64,000 bases of DNA, taken from Oscillospiraceae bacterium. GTDB lineage: Bacteria > Bacillota > Clostridia > Oscillospirales > Acutalibacteraceae. The stretch covers positions 1-64,000 of the forward strand of contig SVOJ01000009.1 of assembly GCA_015066385.1 (NCBI GenBank), given 5' to 3'. The translations under genes and the position numbers were made by a program. Positions within the stretch are counted from its first letter, which is position 1, and the number at the start of each line of letters is the position of its first letter. The notes beneath the pieces were generated by a model. That model was not told the origin of the DNA. It was given only the letters and a program-made list of their open reading frames with translations, and made no database searches. Positions 1 to 9,900 of the stretch are shown piece by piece.

Positions 1-20
1 AAATATCCAAAAACATCGCC

Positions 21-100
21 GCCAATCAGGGGACGGAACCCAGATTGACTGTTTTGGATATATCATAGAGTCAATCAGGGTACTCGTCCCCGTGATTGGC
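21..100. repeat. Imperfect palindromic intergenic repeat (REP/MITE-like hairpin)
   Basis: The left arm 21-50 is complementary to 69-100 over about 30 bases with small bulges, around an 18-base loop. Both arms carry GCCAATCA, GGGGACG and ATTGACT motifs. A second short complement (bases 3-13 with 50-60, ATATCC plus an A run) suggests that the element continues past the window edge. The GGGGACG core resembles hairpins often linked to IS200/Y1-type (RAYT) transposases; that link is inference. Confidence 0.55.
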
Positions 101-128
101 TACTCCCCACCAAACCGTAATTTATCGC

Positions 129-155
129 AAAAAAAGAGACCGTTTTCACAGTCTC
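129..155 (-). terminator. Rho-independent terminator of the heat-shock operon
   Basis: On the minus strand the stem GAGAC/GTCTC (151-155 with 136-140) is followed by seven T residues. It lies just after the dnaJ stop codon and ends the hrcA-grpE-dnaK-dnaJ transcript. Confidence 0.8.
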
Positions 156-162
156 CTTAACT

Positions 163-1317
163 TCATTTTCTCTTTTTACCGAAAATACCGCCTTTGGTTT
201 CACCCGTTGTCGGATTTTCACCGCAGGCTTCGGCATACGCACGAAGCAACTCTTTCTGCTTGTCATTGAGTTTCTTCGGAACGGCAACCATCACACGCAC
301 AAGCTGATCGCCTCTGCCTCTGCCGTTGAGATTGGGAATGCCTCTGTCCTTGAGTTTGAAAACATCACCCGGCTGTGTACCCGCGGGAATGGAATACTTG
401 ACATTGCCGTCGAGCGTGGGAACAGTCAGTTCGGCACCGAGTGCCGCCTGTGCAAAACTCACGGTCACTTCATACCATACGTTATAGCCATCACGTTCAA
501 AGAACGGATGCGGACGCACATTGACACCGACACGAAGATCCCCTGCAGGACCGCCGTTGATCCCTTTGTTGCCTTCCCCTCTTATGTTGATAGCCTGTCT
601 GTCGGAAATACCGGCAGGAATATCCACTTCAACTTTTGCCGTCTTGCGATAACGACCTGCTCCGCGGCATTTGGAACACGGCGTAGGAATGATCGTCCCT
701 TTTCCGTTACATTTCGGACAAGGTTTGGTAGAAGTCATATTGCCCAACATGGTGCGTTGCGTGATTGTCACCTGACCGCGACCGTTACATTCGGTACACG
801 TCTGCGTGCTCGTGCCGGGTGCGGCTCCCGAGCCGCTGCAACCGTCACAGACTTCCACACGGGCAACTTCCACCGTTTTACGGCATCCTTTGGCTGCTTC
901 TTCAAAGGAAATTGTGATATTCGACTGCACATCACTGCCCCTTTGCGGTGCATTGGGATTGCTTCGCTGACCGCCTCCGAATCCGCCGCCGAAGAAAGAC
1001 GAGAAGATATCGCCGAGGTCGAATTCCATTCCGCCGCCAAACCCGCCGAATCCGCCGAATCCGCCGCCCTGTCCCGCACCGTAGTTCGGGTCAACACCGG
1101 CATGGCCGAAACGGTCATAACGTGCCTTTTTGTCGGCATCCGAAAGCACTTCATAGGCTTCGTTACATTCTTTAAAAGCCGCCTCCGCCGCCGCATCACC
1201 GGGATGCAGATCGGGGTGGTACTGCTTTGCCATTTTGCGGTATGCTTTTTTGATTTCGTCCTCCGTTGCATTCTTCTGTAAGCCGAGGACTTCATAAAAA
1301 TCTCGTTTATCTGCCAT
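163..1317 (-). CDS. dnaJ: Chaperone protein DnaJ (Hsp40)
   Basis: Cytoplasmic co-chaperone that delivers unfolded clients to DnaK and stimulates its ATPase. The 384 residues show the full type I layout: an N-terminal J domain with the HPD motif (YHPDLHPGD), a glycine/phenylalanine-rich linker, four CxxCxGxG zinc motifs (CDGCSGSG, CTECNGRG, CPKCNGKG, CSKCRGAG) and a C-terminal substrate-binding region. The ATG has a GGAGG site in front. It is the last gene of the hrcA operon and lies 63 bases after dnaK; a strong GC hairpin without a T-run sits in between. Length and motifs are normal for the family. Confidence 0.98.
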   Translation of the reverse strand: MADKRDFYEVLGLQKNATEDEIKKAYRKMAKQYHPDLHPGDAAAEAAFKECNEAYEVLSDADKKARYDRFGHAGVDPNYGAGQGGGFGGFGGFGGGMEFDLGDIFSSFFGGGFGGGQRSNPNAPQRGSDVQSNITISFEEAAKGCRKTVEVARVEVCDGCSGSGAAPGTSTQTCTECNGRGQVTITQRTMLGNMTSTKPCPKCNGKGTIIPTPCSKCRGAGRYRKTAKVEVDIPAGISDRQAINIRGEGNKGINGGPAGDLRVGVNVRPHPFFERDGYNVWYEVTVSFAQAALGAELTVPTLDGNVKYSIPAGTQPGDVFKLKDRGIPNLNGRGRGDQLVRVMVAVPKKLNDKQKELLRAYAEACGENPTTGETKGGIFGKKRK

Positions 1318-1332
1318 TCGTAAAACCTCCGT

Positions 1333-1358
1333 AACGGGGCATCGCAGGATGCCCCGTT
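1333..1358 (-). other. Intercistronic dnaK-dnaJ hairpin
   Basis: A perfect 11-bp stem (AACGGGGCATC with GATGCCCCGTT) with a 4-base loop lies between the dnaK stop and the dnaJ Shine-Dalgarno. There is no T-run, so it is more likely an mRNA-stabilising or processing hairpin than a terminator. Confidence 0.6.
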
Positions 1359-1380
1359 ATCGAGTCAGTTGTATTTATAA

Positions 1381-3237
1381 TCAGTTGACATCTTCATAAG
1401 AAGCATCATAGTAACCGTCGTTGCCGCCATTGGGCGCACCGTAGTTACCGCCGTTGGGATCAAAACCCTGTGCATTGGGGTCAAAGCCCTGACCTGCATT
1501 GGGATTTGCGGCATTGTAGATCTTTTCTGCAATCTTCTGGAATGCGGAAGTAAGTTCTTCCTGACGGGACTTGATGAGGTTGTAATCTTCACCCTTGAGC
1601 GCATCCTTGAGGGATTCGATGGAAGCGTTGACGGTTGCTTTGTCGTCTTCGCTGAGTTTATCACCGTTTTCGCTCATGAGTTTTTCGCATTCATAGACCA
1701 TCTGGTCTGCGTTATTGCGAATGTCAAGTTCTTCCTTGCGGCGCTTGTCTTCTTCTGCAAACTGTTCTGCTTCGCGGACAGCTCTTTCAATATCTTCCTT
1801 GCTCATGTTGGTGGAAGCGGTGATGGAGATCTGCTGTTCCTTGCCTGTGCCGAGATCCTTTGCGGAAACATGCACGATGCCGTTTGCGTCGATGTCAAAA
1901 GTGACTTCGATCTGCGGAACACCGCGGCGGGCAGGCATGATGCCGTCCAGATTGAAACGGCCGAGGGTCTTGTTATCTCTTGCAAATTCTCTTTCACCCT
2001 GCAGGACATGGACTTCAACGGAAGACTGATTGTCGGCAGCGGTGGAGAAGATCTGGCTCTTCTTGGTGGGAATGGTGGTATTGCGGTCGATGATTCTGGT
2101 GCAGACACCGCCGAGGGTTTCAATACCGAGGGACAGCGGAGTTACGTCAAGAAGCAGAAGACCCTTGACATCGCCGCCGAGAACACCGCCCTGCAATGCG
2201 GCACCGATGGCTACGCATTCGTCGGGGTTGATGCCCTTGAAGGGTTCTTTGCCGGTGAAAGCCTTGATTGCTTCCTGCACAGCGGGAATTCTGGAGGAAC
2301 CGCCGACCATGAGGACTTTGTCGATCTGGCTGATTTTAAGACCGGAGTCTGCGATTGCCTGACGGACGGGACCCATGGTAGCTTCCACAAGGTCTGCGGT
2401 CAGTTCATTGAACTTTGCTCTTGTAAGGGTGTCTTCAAGATGCTTCGGACCTGTTGCATCAGCAGTGATGAACGGAAGAGAGATGGTGGAAGTGGTGACA
2501 CCGGAAAGTTCGATCTTTGCCTTTTCTGCGGCTTCCTTGAGACGCTGCATGGCGGTCTTGTCTCCGCGAAGATCAATGCCGTTTTCACGCTTGAAGTTAT
2601 CTGCAAGCCAGTTGATGATTCTCTGGTCGAAGTCGTCACCGCCGAGACGGTTGTTACCTGCGGTAGCAAGAACTTCCTGCACACCGTCACCCATTTCGAT
2701 GATGGAAACGTCGAAGGTGCCGCCGCCGAGGTCGTAAACCATAACGTTCTGATCGTTTTCTTTGTCAATACCGTATGCAAGGGCTGCTGCGGTGGGTTCG
2801 TTGATGATTCTCTTGACATCAAGACCTGCAATGCGGCCTGCATCCTTGGTTGCCTGGCGCTGTGCGTCGGTGAAATATGCGGGAACGGTGATAACAGCTT
2901 CCGTTACGGTGCCGCCGAGATAACTTTCCGCATCAGCCTTGAGTTTGGAAAGAATCATTGCGGAAATTTCCTGCGGGGTATAAGCCTTATCGTCTACACG
3001 GACTTTGTAATCCGTACCCATCTGTCTTTTGATGGAAGCAATGGTGCGGTCGGGACTGGTGATTGCAACACGCTTTGCAACCTGTCCTACCATTCTTTCG
3101 CCGTTTTTACCGAAAGAAACAACGGACGGGGTGGTTCTTGCGCCTTCTGCATTGGCGATAACAACGGGTTCGCCGCCTTCAATAACAGCGACACAAGAGT
3201 TGGTTGTACCAAGGTCAATACCGATAATTTTTGCCAT
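1381..3237 (-). CDS. dnaK: Chaperone protein DnaK (Hsp70)
   Basis: ATP-dependent Hsp70 chaperone of the cytoplasm, working with DnaJ and GrpE. It has the hallmark start [13 protein letters not shown], the phosphate-binding motif [11 protein letters not shown] and the substrate-binding domain ([14 protein letters not shown]), and it ends in a low-complexity Asn/Gly/Pro-rich tail with the acidic end YEDVN. The start at 3237 ([10 protein letters not shown]) follows an AGGAGG site at 3247-3252; an in-frame extension to 3300 lacks such a site and would overlap grpE. At 618 residues it has normal family length. Confidence 0.98.
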   Translation of the reverse strand: MAKIIGIDLGTTNSCVAVIEGGEPVVIANAEGARTTPSVVSFGKNGERMVGQVAKRVAITSPDRTIASIKRQMGTDYKVRVDDKAYTPQEISAMILSKLKADAESYLGGTVTEAVITVPAYFTDAQRQATKDAGRIAGLDVKRIINEPTAAALAYGIDKENDQNVMVYDLGGGTFDVSIIEMGDGVQEVLATAGNNRLGGDDFDQRIINWLADNFKRENGIDLRGDKTAMQRLKEAAEKAKIELSGVTTSTISLPFITADATGPKHLEDTLTRAKFNELTADLVEATMGPVRQAIADSGLKISQIDKVLMVGGSSRIPAVQEAIKAFTGKEPFKGINPDECVAIGAALQGGVLGGDVKGLLLLDVTPLSLGIETLGGVCTRIIDRNTTIPTKKSQIFSTAADNQSSVEVHVLQGEREFARDNKTLGRFNLDGIMPARRGVPQIEVTFDIDANGIVHVSAKDLGTGKEQQISITASTNMSKEDIERAVREAEQFAEEDKRRKEELDIRNNADQMVYECEKLMSENGDKLSEDDKATVNASIESLKDALKGEDYNLIKSRQEELTSAFQKIAEKIYNAANPNAGQGFDPNAQGFDPNGGNYGAPNGGNDGYYDASYEDVN

Positions 3238-3289
3238 TTTAAAATAGCCTCCTATAAAAATTTTGAATTGTTTTTTTATTGAATTTATG

Positions 3290-3816
3290 TCAGTTTGCAA
3301 CTTTCACGGATGCGGGACGAATGACCCGTTCTCCGATTTTATAACCTTTGATAAATACTTCGGCAACCGTATTTTCACCGAAATTTTCGTCTTCCACACG
3401 CATAACACCGTTGTGGAAATTGGGATCGAATTCTTCGCCAGTCTCACCGAAACTCTCGCAACCAAGCGCTTTCATGGTTTCAAGCATCTGCGCAACGATC
3501 ATTTCAACACCTTTTTTATACGTATCAAGATCGCCCTGTGCGGCACTCGCTCTTTCAAAATTGTCGATCACGGGAAGAAGCTTTGTAATCACATCTGCTT
3601 TGGAATCGGTGTACAGTGCTTCTTTTTCTTTCTGCGAGCGGCGACGGAAGTTTTCATATTCAGCGGCAGTGCGAAGAAGCTGATCCTTTGTTTTTGCAAG
3701 TTCATCTTCAAGTGCGGTCACTTTTCATTCTGTGCATCGCAAACGGTTTCTTGTTCAACCTGTTCATTCTGCACAACTTCCTTATTCACCGGCTCTTCTT
3801 TTTTCTTTTTTGCCAT
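3290..3816 (-). CDS. grpE: GrpE nucleotide exchange factor, apparent frameshift near N-terminus
   Basis: GrpE releases ADP from DnaK. The conserved body (143 codons, 3290-3721) contains the coiled coil ([15 protein letters not shown]) and the beta domain ending [19 protein letters not shown]. It is open only from a GTG at 3721 and has no good ribosome site there. Upstream in another frame, an ATG at 3816 with an AAAGGTG site encodes 32 codons of the Lys/Glu-rich tail typical of GrpE N-termini, ending in a TGA (3718-3720) that overlaps the GTG. Joined by a -1 shift at GAAAAG the protein would have about 175 residues, normal for GrpE. A sequencing error, a real indel with coupled re-initiation (GTGA overlap), or ribosomal slippage on A-AAG would each fit. 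Confidence 0.9.
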
Positions 3817-3830
3817 TACTTTCACCTTTT

Positions 3831-4859
3831 CTAATTGCTCATATTTTCATCCAGCATCGCCCCGATAAGTTGTGCCACATACTGCACCAGCGGAACCACT
3901 GCGGAATAATCCATACGCATGGGGCCGACAATGCCGATCATCCCCGCTTCCCTGTCTGCAATCGTATAACCTGCACAAACAACGGCGGCATTCATCAGTT
4001 CGCGGCAACGGTTTTCAGTGCCGAGAATAACTCTTGCCTGCCCGCCCGACCCGGGACGGAGTAAACGTACCGCATTGCCTCGGTTACGCAGGAATTCCTG
4101 CAGAACGGCGCCTCGTCCTTCAAAATCGCGATGCCGCAACAGATTGGACAAACCTGCAGTCAACACATCGGTTACGGCGGCTTCTTTTGCAGCATCCGCA
4201 AACGCGGTCAACAGCGGGGTCATTTCAAATGCTTTCTCACCCAGCGATGCGGTCACGGTCTGCACAAGCGGTGTTGTGATTTCATCGGGTGCACGGTCGG
4301 CAAACCCGGATGCCGCAATCTTATAAAACAAATCAAGCATTTCATAAGACACTTCCCTGTCGCAACGACAGATACGGCTTTTGAGGGTTCCGTTTGAAAT
4401 GGAAACAACCATCATCACATTTCTGCCGCCGAGCGGAACAAGATCCGTCCTTTTTATGCGACTGCCTGCGGCAAACGGCGTTGTCACCACCGCGGCACAG
4501 CCCGTCAGTTCCGCCAACACGGATGCGGCGGCCGACAGCAACTTCTGCGGATCACCTTCATTGCTGTCCACACGACTGCGAATACGGAAAATATCAACAG
4601 CAGAGGGTTCATACCTGCCCATCAGATGATCTACATAATAACGGAATCCTTTTTGAGAAAGCACGCGTCCTGCGCTCGTGTGCGGCTGCTCAAGATAGCC
4701 CAGTTCAGAAAGTTCCGCCATTTCATTGCGGATGGTGGCACTTGACACACGGAACCCTGCACTTGCACACAGATACTTTGAACCGACCGGCTCGCCGCTT
4801 ACAATGTATGTTTCGGCAACCGTTGCAAGGATTCGCTCTTTGCGTTCGGAAAGTTCCAA
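3831..4859 (-). CDS. hrcA: Heat-inducible transcription repressor HrcA
   Basis: Represses class I heat-shock genes by binding CIRCE. The protein shows the N-terminal winged helix (residues 1-75, with VSSATIRNEMAELSELGYL) followed by QPHTSAGRVLSQKGFRYYVD. The TTG at 4859 is chosen as start: it gives the canonical MELSERKERIL, 342 residues, and follows GAGGGG at a 10-base distance. An ATG further up lies inside CIRCE and would add unusual residues. First gene of the operon, directly behind its own operator, so it is autoregulated; grpE follows after 14 bases. Confidence 0.96.
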   Translation of the reverse strand: MELSERKERILATVAETYIVSGEPVGSKYLCASAGFRVSSATIRNEMAELSELGYLEQPHTSAGRVLSQKGFRYYVDHLMGRYEPSAVDIFRIRSRVDSNEGDPQKLLSAAASVLAELTGCAAVVTTPFAAGSRIKRTDLVPLGGRNVMMVVSISNGTLKSRICRCDREVSYEMLDLFYKIAASGFADRAPDEITTPLVQTVTASLGEKAFEMTPLLTAFADAAKEAAVTDVLTAGLSNLLRHRDFEGRGAVLQEFLRNRGNAVRLLRPGSGGQARVILGTENRCRELMNAAVVCAGYTIADREAGMIGIVGPMRMDYSAVVPLVQYVAQLIGAMLDENMSN

Positions 4860-4882
4860 AAGTGTCACCGCCCCTCTTGTTG

Positions 4883-4909
4883 TTAGCACTCTCATTTGCA
4901 GAGTGCTAA
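4883..4909. promoter_or_regulatory. CIRCE operator
   Basis: Perfect inverted repeat TTAGCACTC-N9-GAGTGCTAA, the HrcA binding site. It sits between the promoter and the hrcA start codon, where HrcA would block the whole operon. Confidence 0.98.
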
Positions 4910-4919
4910 CTCTGTCTAT

Positions 4920-4948
4920 ACTATACAGCATTCCCAAGCGTTTGTCAA
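4920..4948 (-). promoter_or_regulatory. SigA promoter of hrcA operon
   Basis: TTGACA (4943-4948), 17-base spacer, TATAGT (4920-4925) on the minus strand, immediately upstream of CIRCE. Confidence 0.92.
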
Positions 4949-5022
4949 TAGCCGTTTTGCTTTTTTCAGAAAAAACTGCCAAAATTTTATTTCTGTTTTT
5001 CGCATTTTATTTGAATCTATGG

Positions 5023-5051
5023 TTGTAAAAGAGAAATGAATGTGCTATAAT
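5023..5051 (+). promoter_or_regulatory. Promoter of the PASTA pseudokinase gene
   Basis: TTGTAA (5023-5028), 17-base spacer and TATAAT (5046-5051), about 50 bases before the start codon. Confidence 0.75.
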
Positions 5052-5101
5052 ACTTCTAATTATTAAAAAAAGTATTATTTTTATTTTATGGAGTGAAGCT
5101 G

Positions 5102-6937
5102 ATGGATGAATTGATTCTCCGTTGCGCTTGCTGTATGCACGAAAAAAGGGAACCCGGGCCTTGTGTACATTGCGGCAGTGAAACCGATCCGCTACAAGAT
5201 TTTGCCTGCCTGCCGTTACACACGCTGTTGAACAGTCGTTACTACATCGGTATGCCTTTGCATAGAACGGGCGAATCCAATGTGTATCTGGCATTTGACA
5301 ACGAATACAGTTGCGTTTGTCTTGTGCGTGAATTTTATGCACCCACCGTTTCAAAACGCAACCTTGAGGACAACAGCGTTGTTCCCTTTGCGGACTGCGA
5401 CACCATGTTCAACACATATCGCAGTGAGTTCCATTCCCTGTGGACAAAAATCAAAAAGTTAAAAGGTTTACCCGGGCTTGTCAACATTTCGGATGTTTTT
5501 GAAGCAAACAATACCGTTTATGCCGTGACACCGAATTCGGACGACATTACCCTGCGTGATTTCATGAACAGACAACCCGGCGGCAAGATCACCTGGGAGC
5601 AGGCACGTATTCTGTTTGTACCCTTGTTTTCAACCCTTGCAACACTGCACAGCGCAGGCATTGTACATCGCGGTCTTTCCCCCGAAACGATCTGTGTTGA
5701 CCGTAGCGGCAGACTCCGCATTTTTGATTTTGCGGTTGCCGATGCACGTCTTGCAAAAACAAACTTAGACCCCGAACTGTTTGACGGTTACTGTGCCTTT
5801 GAACAGTACACGCCGGGCAGAGCCATCGGCCCGTGGACGGATGTATATGCTTTTTCTGCCGTGCTTTATCGTTGTCTGACAGGCAATATTCCTGTTGCAG
5901 CACCGTTCAGAGCCGTGGAAGACACGATGTCCATCCCTGCCAATATTGCACAGGTGCTTCCTGATTATGCGATCAATGCCATTATTGACGGCATGGAAAT
6001 CAATTCACTCGAACGCGTGCAGAACATGGACGACCTGCGTCGGCTCATCGCCGCGCCGACCGAATATGTTCCGCAACGCAAATCCATGGTTGAAGAAGAA
6101 GCATATTACCCGACGGATGCGCAATTGAATCCGGTTGAAGAACCGTTGCAGGCAGAAGAACCCGCAGAAATTGAACCGGATGATACATTTTCCGATGAAG
6201 CGGAAGAATTTCCCGATGACGGCGAAAAACAGCTTGATGAAGATGAAAAGAAAAAGAAAACAAACATTGATAAAGCCATCACTGCACTGCTGATTGTTAT
6301 TCTTGTCATGACCGTTACGGGGCTGGGCTTCGTTGTCAAATATCTGTCTTCGTTTATTCAGGGAGATCCGATCATTCAGGATCCCGCCTATTCGGACGAA
6401 ACCATCACCGTCCCCAATTGCATCGGGCTTACAATGAAAGAAATCGAAAACACACCCGACATTATGAACAACTTCTCGGTTCGTTTTGTGACGGTAACCG
6501 GTTCTTCCCGGGCATACGGGCAGGTTGACAGCCAGAGCCTTTCTTACGGCGATGCAGTGCCTGTCGGCAGTGAACTGATACTTTCCGTCAGTACTTTGCC
6601 GATGCCGGATCTCACCAACAAACCCATTATTCAGGCACAGACAGCACTTGATTCTTACGGTCTGACCTACTTTGTTGAATATAAAACTTATTCTGACGGT
6701 GACAAGTCAAAGAGCGGAACGGTTTTCCACACAACACCCGACAGCGGCACAGCTGTTGTTCCCGGTGAAAACAGAATGTATGCAAAAGACGGTCAGTATT
6801 ACGATGTGCTCATCACTGTCTGGTACTACGGTGTTATCTCATCGGAAGTCGTAACAGGCAACAACAACACGCCGACACAGCCATATGATAACAATATCAA
6901 TATTGACCTGAATTTCGGCAATAATTCAGTAGGGTGA
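5102..6937 (+). CDS. PASTA-domain membrane pseudokinase with N-terminal zinc ribbon
   Basis: Architecture follows bacterial Ser/Thr sensor kinases of the PrkC/PknB type. It has a CxxC...CxxC zinc-ribbon start (CACC, CVHC), a kinase-like fold (about residues 45-305), an acidic linker, one TM helix (about 392-414) and two extracellular PASTA-like repeats. The catalytic residues are lost: HRD is HRG (residues 189-191) and DFG is DFA (209-211); the usual Lys near the N-lobe reads VREFY. The EQY (activation segment) and DVYAFSAVLYRCLTG motifs remain. I therefore infer a sensor or scaffold responding to peptidoglycan fragments, not an active kinase. Start at 5102 fits GGAG 8 bases upstream; a GTG at 5093 is less likely. 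Followed after 11 bases by the secreted phosphoesterase. Confidence 0.85.
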   Translation: MDELILRCACCMHEKREPGPCVHCGSETDPLQDFACLPLHTLLNSRYYIGMPLHRTGESNVYLAFDNEYSCVCLVREFYAPTVSKRNLEDNSVVPFADCDTMFNTYRSEFHSLWTKIKKLKGLPGLVNISDVFEANNTVYAVTPNSDDITLRDFMNRQPGGKITWEQARILFVPLFSTLATLHSAGIVHRGLSPETICVDRSGRLRIFDFAVADARLAKTNLDPELFDGYCAFEQYTPGRAIGPWTDVYAFSAVLYRCLTGNIPVAAPFRAVEDTMSIPANIAQVLPDYAINAIIDGMEINSLERVQNMDDLRRLIAAPTEYVPQRKSMVEEEAYYPTDAQLNPVEEPLQAEEPAEIEPDDTFSDEAEEFPDDGEKQLDEDEKKKKTNIDKAITALLIVILVMTVTGLGFVVKYLSSFIQGDPIIQDPAYSDETITVPNCIGLTMKEIENTPDIMNNFSVRFVTVTGSSRAYGQVDSQSLSYGDAVPVGSELILSVSTLPMPDLTNKPIIQAQTALDSYGLTYFVEYKTYSDGDKSKSGTVFHTTPDSGTAVVPGENRMYAKDGQYYDVLITVWYYGVISSEVVTGNNNTPTQPYDNNINIDLNFGNNSVG

Positions 6938-6948
6938 GGAGGATAAAT

Positions 6949-9900
6949 ATGAAAAAGCAATCCTTAAAATTAAAATTGCGCAGTGTTTTTGCCGCTGCAT
7001 TGTGTTTGATCTTAGTCGTGGCGGGGCTTCCCGTTACCGCTGTTGCCGTTGACACAAAAGCCGCACCGCAGGATCTTCAGCTTGCAACCATTTCCGATGT
7101 GCATTATTATTCCGCGGAACTTGCACCGCACGTGGATGATGCAAACTACAATGATTTTCTGACAAAATTGCTGTGCAGCAATGTCAATTACGAAACCCTT
7201 GATTATATTCTTGACAAAACGTTTAACTCGCTGGAAGCCAAGGCCATTGCAAACGGGCTGAAATATGTTGTTCTTACGGGCGACCTGACCCTCAACGGTG
7301 AAAAACAGGGGCACATTGCATTGGCCGAAAAACTTCGCAGATTTGAAGAAGAAACCGGCCTGCAGGTCATTGTTGCGAACGGTAACCACGACATCAACAA
7401 TTCCAAAGCCGCTTCGTATTCCAATGTGGAAGTGGAAAAAACAACCCCGCAGGACTTCATGGAAATTTATTACGAATTCGGATTCTCTGATGCATACCAT
7501 ACATTCATTGATTACAAGAGTGCCGAAGACAAACAGGCCATCGAATCCAAAGCAGGCATGCTTTCTTATTCGGTACAACTTGAAGAAGGCTACCGTATGA
7601 TCGTGCTGGATGCAGGTCATTATTCCGCTGACGTTACCGAAGACGGCACGGACGAACACGAAACTTCGGGCGGCGTAACGAAAGAACTGCTCGCATGGTT
7701 GCTCGATGAAATTGCAGATGCAAAAGCAAACGGCGAAATTCCGCTGATGGCAACACACTGGAATATGTCGGGTGCAAACTATCTGCATGAGTTTATCACG
7801 GTTGGTTTTGTCATTGATGAGCATTACAAGTTGCAGGAAATCCTTGCAGATGCCGGCTTGCATTATGTATTCAGCGGCCACCATCATGTCAGCGATATCG
7901 ACATCACATACTCCGACAAAGGCGAAGCGATGTACAGCATCATCACCCCAACACTTACCGAATTCCCTGCCGCTTACCGTGTGACCGAATTTGATTACAA
8001 TGCTCAGGATGAATCCATTACCGCCACATTCAATACATACGAAATTGATGGCAGCAAAACGAAAGAGTTGAACCTTGCCTACACGGGTGAAACACCGTAC
8101 AGCGTAACGGTTTTCAACAACCAGTATGCAAACGGAGATGCAACATTCTATCTGATGCGCATGGTCAGAAATGCACTGTTGCCTTTCGTGGATCAGATCC
8201 GCGAAGCCGGCAGCATCATTCCGTTCATTGAGCAGATGATGGAAATTGACCTTGAACAGACACTCGATGAATTGCTCAAGGGCGGTATCGTCTTTGCCGA
8301 TTTCGAGTTGTTCACCGCAAAGAATATCATGCGTTTCCTGAAGGATCTGGACATTCAGATTTGCAAGTTGCTTCTGGTTAATCCGGAAAAAACCTTTGAC
8401 GAGGTCATTGAACCCGCAGTTGTAAAATTGCTCAATCTGCAGATGAGTGAAGTGCCCTGCACAAAATTCATAGACACCATCGGCTTCGGTTCCACGGAAC
8501 ACGGCGGTACGCTGGCAGATCTGTTCATGAGTGTTATGTACTACATGTATGCAGGCAACGAAGACATCAGTGATGACGCATTCATGCAGGATGCACTTGC
8601 AAACATGAAATCGGGCAAAATTATTGCCCCGTTCGTGGAAACCATCATTGAAGCTGTTGTGGATGACGTTGTTTTGGACACCCTGCTTGCAAACCTTGAC
8701 GTCAACCTGACCAAACTGTTTGCAGGAACGGATTTTGATGTTATCCCCGGATTTGACACCCTCAATTCTCTTTATTACATTATTGTTGCATTGGTTGATG
8801 CAGGGTGCTTTGACTATCTTGTCAAAGACAAGGAAGTGACATTCGTAAATGTTATGAAATCCTTGTTCGATGCACTCATGATGGTACTCGGCGGCGAACC
8901 CGACACTTCGTATCTGCATCTTCTTGAAATTATTCTGGATCTTGCAAACCTGAAATACGGCTCATCCATCGAAGAAGTGATTGACTATCTGCTGGATGAA
9001 TATGTTCTGGCAGACAGCATGCTTGAAGGTGTGGGCGGCATGATGTGGACAGTTGTTGATTCTTTCTGCAACGACGAAGACCGCGACAACAATGTGACCT
9101 ATGTTTATGACGGTCCGATCGAAATCACACCTACGCAGGATGAAATGCAGATTCCCTCTCTGATTTCCGTTACCTTCGGCGAGGACTCCTCCTCTGCATT
9201 CAATCTCAGCTGGTACACCAAATACAGTGTTCCGGGCACGGACATTGAGCTTTATAAAACAGACAGCGAGCCTGTTTTCAAGGGCAAATACAGTGTTCCC
9301 GCAGGTGTGGGCATCAAAACAGCCACCACCGAAGAAGTCCGTGAATTCAAGGGCGTTGACGTTGGTGTCATCGGTGTTATGACCGTGCAACGCGATGTTT
9401 ATCGCCATGTGATTCAGCTTACAAACCTTGAACCCGATACCACCTATTATTACCGTATCGGTGATGCGAACCTTGGCTACTGGAGTGAAACAGGTACCCT
9501 GACAACCGCAGCCGGCGATAATTCTGCTTTTACCTTCTTCCACTTCACCGATACACAGTCTGTTATCGAAGAACAGTACAACGTGTGGGGAGAATTATTG
9601 AATGATGCGCTTGCAGTATATCCCGATGCTGAATTCATTGCGCACACGGGCGACTTTGTTGACCACGGCGACAACTTCCTGCAGTGGAAATGGGGCCTGA
9701 ATGCCGCTTCCGACAATCTTCTGAATATGCCGCTGATGCCGACCGCAGGTAACCACGAAGCATACGGCACATACGCCATTGACAACTATTTCACCCTTTC
9801 TGACGGCAATGTAGCCATCCCGCAGTACACCGACACGGGTGTCTACTATTCTTACGATTACAACAATGCACATTTCATCGTGCTGAACACAAACAATCAG

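Noticed and set aside
1870-3282. Long plus-strand open frame (470 codons) opposite dnaK
   Set aside because: It lies fully antisense to dnaK, has cysteine-rich composition typical of antisense frames and no ribosome site.
7012-8919. Minus-strand open frame of 635 codons opposite the phosphoesterase gene
   Set aside because: Antisense shadow of a clear coding gene; His/Cys-rich composition and no recognisable domain.
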